A DNA stretch of 64,000 nt from Syngnathus acus (lineage: Eukaryota; Chordata; Actinopteri; Syngnathiformes; Syngnathidae). Location: contig NC_051107.1 of the NCBI RefSeq assembly GCF_901709675.1, forward strand, positions 4,156,001 through 4,220,000, written 5' to 3'. The notes beneath the pieces are model-generated. The model ran no database searches and was not told the DNA's origin. It saw only the letters and a program-made list of their open reading frames with translations. The translations under genes were made by a program, and so were the position numbers. Positions 58,038-64,000 of this stretch are shown piece after piece; the first letter of the stretch is position 1; the number at the start of each line of letters is the position of its first letter.

Positions 58038-59577
58038 CAGGTTGAATTAAAGGTAGACACCTTAAGTGCCCTCGGGCTGTTCAGATAAGTGGCGCCGGGA
58101 CGTAACGTTACAAAGACGGACGGCGGTTTCCCGAGCGGAGGTCAACCCGGACGGCCGTCGTTCGATGGCGATGTAATTTGGAGCGCGCCGGGCGACAGCC
58201 GGTGAAATGCGGCCGTCGACAAGGACTCGCCCGGAAAAATCATAGCGGTTTGTTTGCCATTACAGGTCGGTGCTGATAAGCGATCGGGCGAACATAAGGA
58301 GAATTGAAGAGGCTCTTTTGGGCAGTTTGCTGTGATTACATTACATCGCCTGCTGCAGTCGTAAAATCAGCCGATTTAAAGCAAACATAAAACGCTCCCC
58401 CGGGGATCATTTTCGCATGATGGATTTTTTAGTGCCTTCTCCTTCTCCCCGCTGGGGCTTCTATATGTTTTTATTTTTTCTTTATTTTTAGTGTTTTCAA
58501 TTTCCCAACTTTCTTTACTTGGGAAATACAATTCCAAATATTGATTGATTGTCCGTCGAGGAGATAAAGGCGGCAGATGCAGTCGTAAATGTGCTACTAC
58601 CAGATTAAAAACAATACGAGATGAGCACGGGTGCCGCCGCCGCCGTCGTCGTTTTAGCACAAATGAAAAGATTGAAGGACTCGGAAACTCTCCCGGCCTC
58701 CCGTGTCATAACCCGTCATTTCATTTCAAACGTCCATCGTAACCTTTCTCGTAAAGATAACGAATGCAATCAAGTGAAATCATTCCGGAACGGCTTGGGC
58801 GGCCATTAGCCAGAGACACAGGTGGCTTTTCCAGCCCGTCGTTACCCTAATCCAAAACCACCGCGGGGCAGCCCGCAGTCATTTTGTCAGGCAAACAAGT
58901 TGAATTCTTATTACATTCACAGTGATCTTTTTCTGTCCATTGGGCAGAGGTAATTAGCTCATTTCTCTCGCCGCGCTATATGAGCCAATATCATAGAGGA
59001 CGCAGCCTGTGGGCGTTCCTATCAGCGCGTTGTCCAATGTCTCCCGCGAGATTCATCAGCCATACGGCAAAGTCACGTTGTCGCAAGGAAAGCTTTGAGA
59101 TTCAAGATGCAGTCGGCCGAACAAACGGTTCAAGGCGCATATCGTTGATGCACGAGCTCTTGGAGTTCCTATAAATCGCCCGCTGAGTTGACTGCCGAGT
59201 TGCGACCAAAGTCAGGCTCCAGTTGTCCTCCCAGTGCGTCCTCTGATGTCAGTCACTAGTTTGACTCCCGCCGGTCGAGCTCTGTCGGACCGGCCCGTCT
59301 CTCTCCCTTCCTGGGGTTCTTCACATATGCCAGAGTGTAATCTGACATTTCCTGGCTCGGCCGCAGGCGCGATCTCAAACGTCGCCCCACCTTCACCTTG
59401 AGTGTTTACACTCCTCTATGAACTTAGCGTTGCCCAAACACTCCATCTAAATGTCACGGCGAGTTGTTGAAATAGACCGCCGACGATCCAGTCCGGCTTG
59501 TCCTCCCGAGCCGCAGTCCTCACAGTGCTCTTCCTCATCTTTTCTCCATTTTTTTTTTTTCAGGCTCACTGAACTGA

Positions 59578-59692
59578 GGGAAAATGACATTTAATTACAG
59601 GAGAGCAGTCACGCAGTTTGGCTAATTACAATCCCGGGAGTTCAGTCATCATATCTAATTAACTTTCACTTTCATGAAAGCTTAATGCAGCT
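59578..59692. promoter_or_regulatory. Candidate conserved non-coding element
   Basis: ACATTTAATTACAGG, GGCTAATTACAATC and ATCTAATTAACTTTC lie within 115 bp of unique sequence. It resembles homeodomain-bound enhancers, but no conservation data are available. Confidence 0.3.
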
Positions 59693-60247
59693 CCATAGGA
59701 TGGCGCCGCATGTGCCGCACTTGAGCACCATTGACAAATGTCTGACAATTCATTTCTGTTTTGACTTGGCGTCTTCTCATTTACAAGCAGCGGAGGGTTA
59801 ATGGCTGTTTTGGGGGGTCTTTATTTCATATTGGACCCTTTTTTTACGACGACTAAAGAGACTATAAAAAGATATTCATAATTGATCGAAGCCGGAATTA
59901 TGCCTAAATAGGAATGAATATAATCAATCACTTGGATGGTGGTGGTAATTCCTGGCCGTATCGATTGCTCAAAACGCGGCGCGCAGTCTGATTCACATTC
60001 ATTATGACACTCTCAGAGGACAATCAATTCATTATTATGCCTGCCCTTGACCACATTGTTAGTGTGCTTACTGGGGCATAATCCTTGGAGTGCATGCGAG
60101 TGCTTGTTGGAGTCATTTTTCATATGCACACCGCACTTGACAATATACTCGATCTCATCTCACACAAGACATTTTTTTGCCTGTGTGTTTTTATTTGTTA
60201 CCTAGTTGGCTTTTAGTGTGTATTCTATTTATTGAAAAAAATTCAAG

Positions 60248-60381
60248 CAGGGGCGGAGCTAGTACGGGGTGCTGCTCTCCACCCACCCCACTGGCCACAC
60301 CCACATCTCAATAAGCATTGATACTCGGATTTATTTTTATTTTATTGTCATCACTGAAAAAAAATCTAGCTCCGCCCCCGA
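60248..60381. mobile_element. Small foldback (MITE-like) element
   Basis: GGGGCGGAGCTAG at 60250-60262 and CTAGCTCCGCCCC at 60366-60378 are perfect 13-bp inverted repeats enclosing about 100 bp. The outer bases (CAGGGGCGG) resemble hAT-type termini. No target-site duplication could be confirmed. Confidence 0.5.
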
Positions 60382-63300
60382 GTCGCCGATTTAGCGATTC
60401 ACTTAAATACGGCCATCTTGTTTGTATGCGTTACGCTAAGGTGGCTATAGGTGGGCCAAGCTAATACCGAAAGGTTTTCAATCACTCGTGGCATTATGGG
60501 ATTTCCTAGGTCACGTCAAGCTTGTCTTATCAATCTATTGACATGGCACCTGTGGTTGCACTGGTGTAGGAGACGGTCGCTGCTCCGCCATGGACGAATA
60601 CTAATAGGGATGCAGATAGCTCTGGCTTTGGCCGTCTCAGCAGACATTGATCCCCCTGCAGACTTCCAAGGTGGTGACAGATGGACTGTCACCTCCGAAT
60701 GAGATGAGATTGGGACACGTCCCTTCACATCTTCCTCAGTCACCGCACTCCACTGAGTTTGGCTCGGAGTGGGTCTCCCTTTGTGTTGCCGCTCCGTCGT
60801 TGCTTCCCCTTTCCCCCCACAGTCTCTAGTTGGAGGGTCTCCCGCATATTCAAAAGGTTACAGCTTGAATCCCTGCACCTGCCATCTGTCATTTTTGCTG
60901 TCAGTCCCGACAGTAACTTGTCGATCTCTACTAATGGTAACTAATGAAATGAGGCAAGGGGGGGTTGTTACTGTCGTTGTGTCTTCTCAGGAGAGCTGAA
61001 GAGGATTTTGAAGAGGTGATTTGTTAGCTCGCTGGTTTACACACAAGACAGCATTCCGTTTTGGTGCCGATCCGGAGAAGATTTTAGATAGATCCTGCCA
61101 GCCTGGATTTTATTTTTATACCACAGAATCGTTCGCAATTCTTTTTCTCTGACCTTAACTGTCAGTGTAGGACTTTGGGCCCTGAGAAGCATCACACTCA
61201 GGCGGTCTGGCAACAACAAGTACGCTATCCTAAAAAGTCTCTTAAATCACCTCTTGTCCCGATTCTTATCCCCAGCAGATCCCTTTGACCGTGTCTGCAT
61301 GGCGTGTGTGGGTTTTAGTGTTGCAAGGAGAAATATCTTGTTCTCTCATCTGAAACTTCAAATGAATTTCCTTTTGAGGGCTTTTCTCAACATGCCCGGA
61401 TTATTGGATTAGCCGGCAGTCTACATTTGGACAACAGTCCGAAAAGCCTTTCGGACATGTCTTCTGATTAAAAAGGAATAAAACTCGGCACGTCCAGCCG
61501 TACCTTGAAAGCGATTGGGACCGAAGCTTTTTAAATCACCTGTTGAGCGGTTTTGACTCGCCATTCCTCTCATCTCCCAAATCCCACTTATCAAGCGCCG
61601 GCCACAGCGTCGTATCGAGAGGAGCTATGCAAATGACCGGGAGAGAGGCCAGATCTAATCTTTAGGTTTATTCTAATTAAAAGTGATTTACTTTCCGCAC
61701 CATCCCTGCGAGGCAGAGGTGCTTAAATGTCCTGCTCTCTGAGGAGATGGCTTCCTCTAACTCAATTAGTTAGCAGAAGATGCACTTGGATAAAGTTTAC
61801 TCTGTGTAGAACTGCTTAACATGCAATACAAAGCGAATGTGGCGATGCAGCTTGCATCGTGGAATAGTCAAATGTCAAGGTTGAGGGGTTTTGTTTACTT
61901 TTCAAGCCTAAACCCGACGCCGCAGATTTTATGCAAATCCCGTGAAACAAAGTATTGTCGAAAGTTGCTATACCAGAAGATTATTCAATGATTAGTAAAA
62001 CGTGCGCACCCCCCCATGCAGACCTTCATTGATATAGGCACCATTTACCGCTGTCACCCAGCACCCCTCATCAGCAACACCACTTAGTGAATAAAGGTCA
62101 GGCAATCAGGCATCTGGAAGGACAGCTAATTTGTCATCCCTCGACAAACGTGTCAGAGTCCGATCTTGTCCGCCGGGCTTGATACCGCAACAAGCCGTAA
62201 AGGTTAAGAGATTCAAAGAACAGCCCCCCCCCCCACACACGCCACCCAGCCCCTCTCCTTCCCCCGCTTGCCCCGTTTCCATCTCAACAAGCATCGGGTG
62301 GCAGAGCAGAAAATTCAATTTTGGATTTGATACCGTGAGAGTTATGGGGTTTCTCGGATCTAACTCGGAGGGGTGTTTAAGCATGTCGTTCGCCATCGCC
62401 GCCTCGCTCCGTTGAACCCGCTAAGATCGAGGTGTCGCCGTCTCGTACACGTGGTTGTCAACCGGCCATTGACCCGACAAACCTCATCCTGTCTTTAACA
62501 CCGACCTATGGAATGTGAAATGAGCGTTGAAATGTCTTAGTCACCGCAAAGCGTCGTCGTTATTGATTATTTGTGTGCTGGCAGGAAAACGGACAAAAAG
62601 CATTAAATATGGATTGAGGTTTAAACACCCATGAGATGACGGCATGTACCTTTTGATCGTTGCGTGGAATAAATCTGAGTGTGCCCACCTTAGGCCTCAC
62701 AATCGTCCCACCATCCTTTTCCCCACCATCCACGAGAATACATCATGCAAATAATTTACACAAGAAACAAACACAAGCGGCTCTTCCCCACCCCAAAGGA
62801 AGACGCCGCCATCCCTAATGAGCCGAGTGACATTTGAATATTTATACCTTTTTTTTTTTTTGGCTCTGAAGAATTTAAGTGCAACTCTATAATTTCATGG
62901 CACATTCTTTCGAGAATCAAACGAATCGCTGAACGATGACGCAGCGGTATACCCACAGAGGAGCTGGCGCTTGCTAAAAGTCTAATGAGATTCCAGGTGG
63001 GCATTTGAAGGCAGGTGGCGTATTAAAAAGCCCATAAAAGGCCGGGCGGCGGGAAGGGCGTTTGGGACGGGCGAAGACGGCGGCGGTAACAAGAAACAGC
63101 ACGAGACAAGAGGGGTGTTAGTCGTGGGTCAAGTTGCCTGGGGGCTGGGGATTTAATGGACTTGTGTACAAAGGAAGGGAAGATGCAGGTTGCGGCGCTT
63201 GCAGGGAAGAAAACAGATGCTAGCTTTGCAGCCCATCTTGTTTTATTCCAGTGCCAGCCTTAGATTAGCCCAACATGTTTATTTTCTTTGATTTTGGCCC

Positions 63301-63960
63301 CTCAGAGCTACCATACTAAAGCGTGACTCGAACCCTGAATGCCGCGAGTGGTTTTTAGTTGTTTAACAATAAGATAATAACCAAAAAGGTGCATCCTCTA
63401 AAACACGCTAACGCTAAAAAAAAAAACCGCTAAAAATAATTTCCGCTAAAAGTAATCATTATAGCTATCAACAGCAAACATTTTCGTTATGTTTGTCTCA
63501 TGCATTTTTGAACAGCTCTGTCATTTCTCACTGGTTTTCTGTAATGCGAGCGCGAAGGAAAAGCAGCCCTGGCTGTCAGTAGGCGGATGATCAAGACGAT
63601 GATATTAAGAGCTCATGCCAGCCCTCTGCAAGCTGGGCTCGTCTGGGAAGTGAAAGTTAAAAAAATAAATAAAAAAATCCCACGTAAAGTATGCGCGGCT
63701 ACACGCTCAAAGCTAGCAGGTCAGGTTACATAGCAAAGACCTTGCTAAATGAATGTGTCAAATCGTGTATGTTGTTTTCTGGATTCCAATTGTCAATTTA
63801 AAGACAGATTCCGAATGATGTTGGGTGTCAATCTAATGACAGCAGGCCAAAGCAACTGAACAGGAAACCAAACGACAAAACTGAAACATTTCTCTCCTCC
63901 TAATGCCAAATCAGGCCTGTTCTGAGCCTTGAGAAATGTTCTGCTACTCTTTGGGAATCC

Positions 63961-63976
63961 ACCACTTGGTGGCACT
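63961..63976 (+). promoter_or_regulatory. CTCF-like motif
   Basis: CCACTTGGTGGCACTA matches the extended CTCF core at all but one position. Confidence 0.35.
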
Positions 63977-64000
63977 AGCAGCCAAAATCAATGAGGGCCA

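Larger units (their letters stand above)
48316..64000. other. Gene desert, part 2
   Basis: No host coding exon could be supported. It contains a (CA)n tract near 52404-52430, a 20-G run at 57290-57309, a foldback element at 60248-60381, and several blocks rich in TAATTA/ATTA cores. Short open frames here are scattered on both strands and look like chance. Confidence 0.5.

Overview
The window is vertebrate nuclear DNA, almost certainly from a teleost fish. It holds seven identifiable split genes with short GT-AG introns, the first half is very gene-dense, the repeats are a CR1/L2-type LINE and a tRNA-derived SINE, and the gene order CRELD2-ALG12-ZBED4-BRD1 is the vertebrate block found on human 22q13.33. 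The species cannot be read from the sequence. Exon borders were placed by hand from splice sites, reading frame and similarity to known vertebrate proteins; the frames close for every gene except ZBED4.

Layout. 1-321: last exon of an unidentified gene. 2139-7897: DHX57 (+), a 21-exon DEAH-family helicase. 8841-9199: STMP1 (-), a 46-residue mitochondrial micropeptide. 9910-14193: DNM1L/Drp1 (+), the mitochondrial fission dynamin, head to head with STMP1. 14432-15260: a four-copy tandem repeat of about 207 bp. 15445-17168: CRELD2 (-). 17658-19769: ALG12 (+), head to head with CRELD2 across a promoter holding a perfect ER-stress element. 20592-24255: ZBED4 (-), with one apparent +1 frameshift. 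27254-32675: BRD1/BRPF2 (+), divergent from ZBED4, with 3' UTR to about 34085. From 34.1 kb to the end no host gene could be supported. That stretch holds a 199-bp tandem duplication, a 5'-truncated LINE with an open reverse transcriptase frame (46.1-48.3 kb), microsatellites, long C/G homopolymers and AT-rich homeodomain-site clusters that look like conserved regulatory DNA.

Three themes stand out. First, genes are arranged in head-to-head pairs with related jobs: STMP1/DNM1L (mitochondria) and CRELD2/ALG12 (ER folding and N-glycosylation). Second, one ALG12 intron has U12-type signals and apparently AT-AA ends. Third, the tandem repeat between DNM1L and CRELD2 carries four regularly spaced CTCF-like motifs and sits where two gene sets that are unlinked in human meet.
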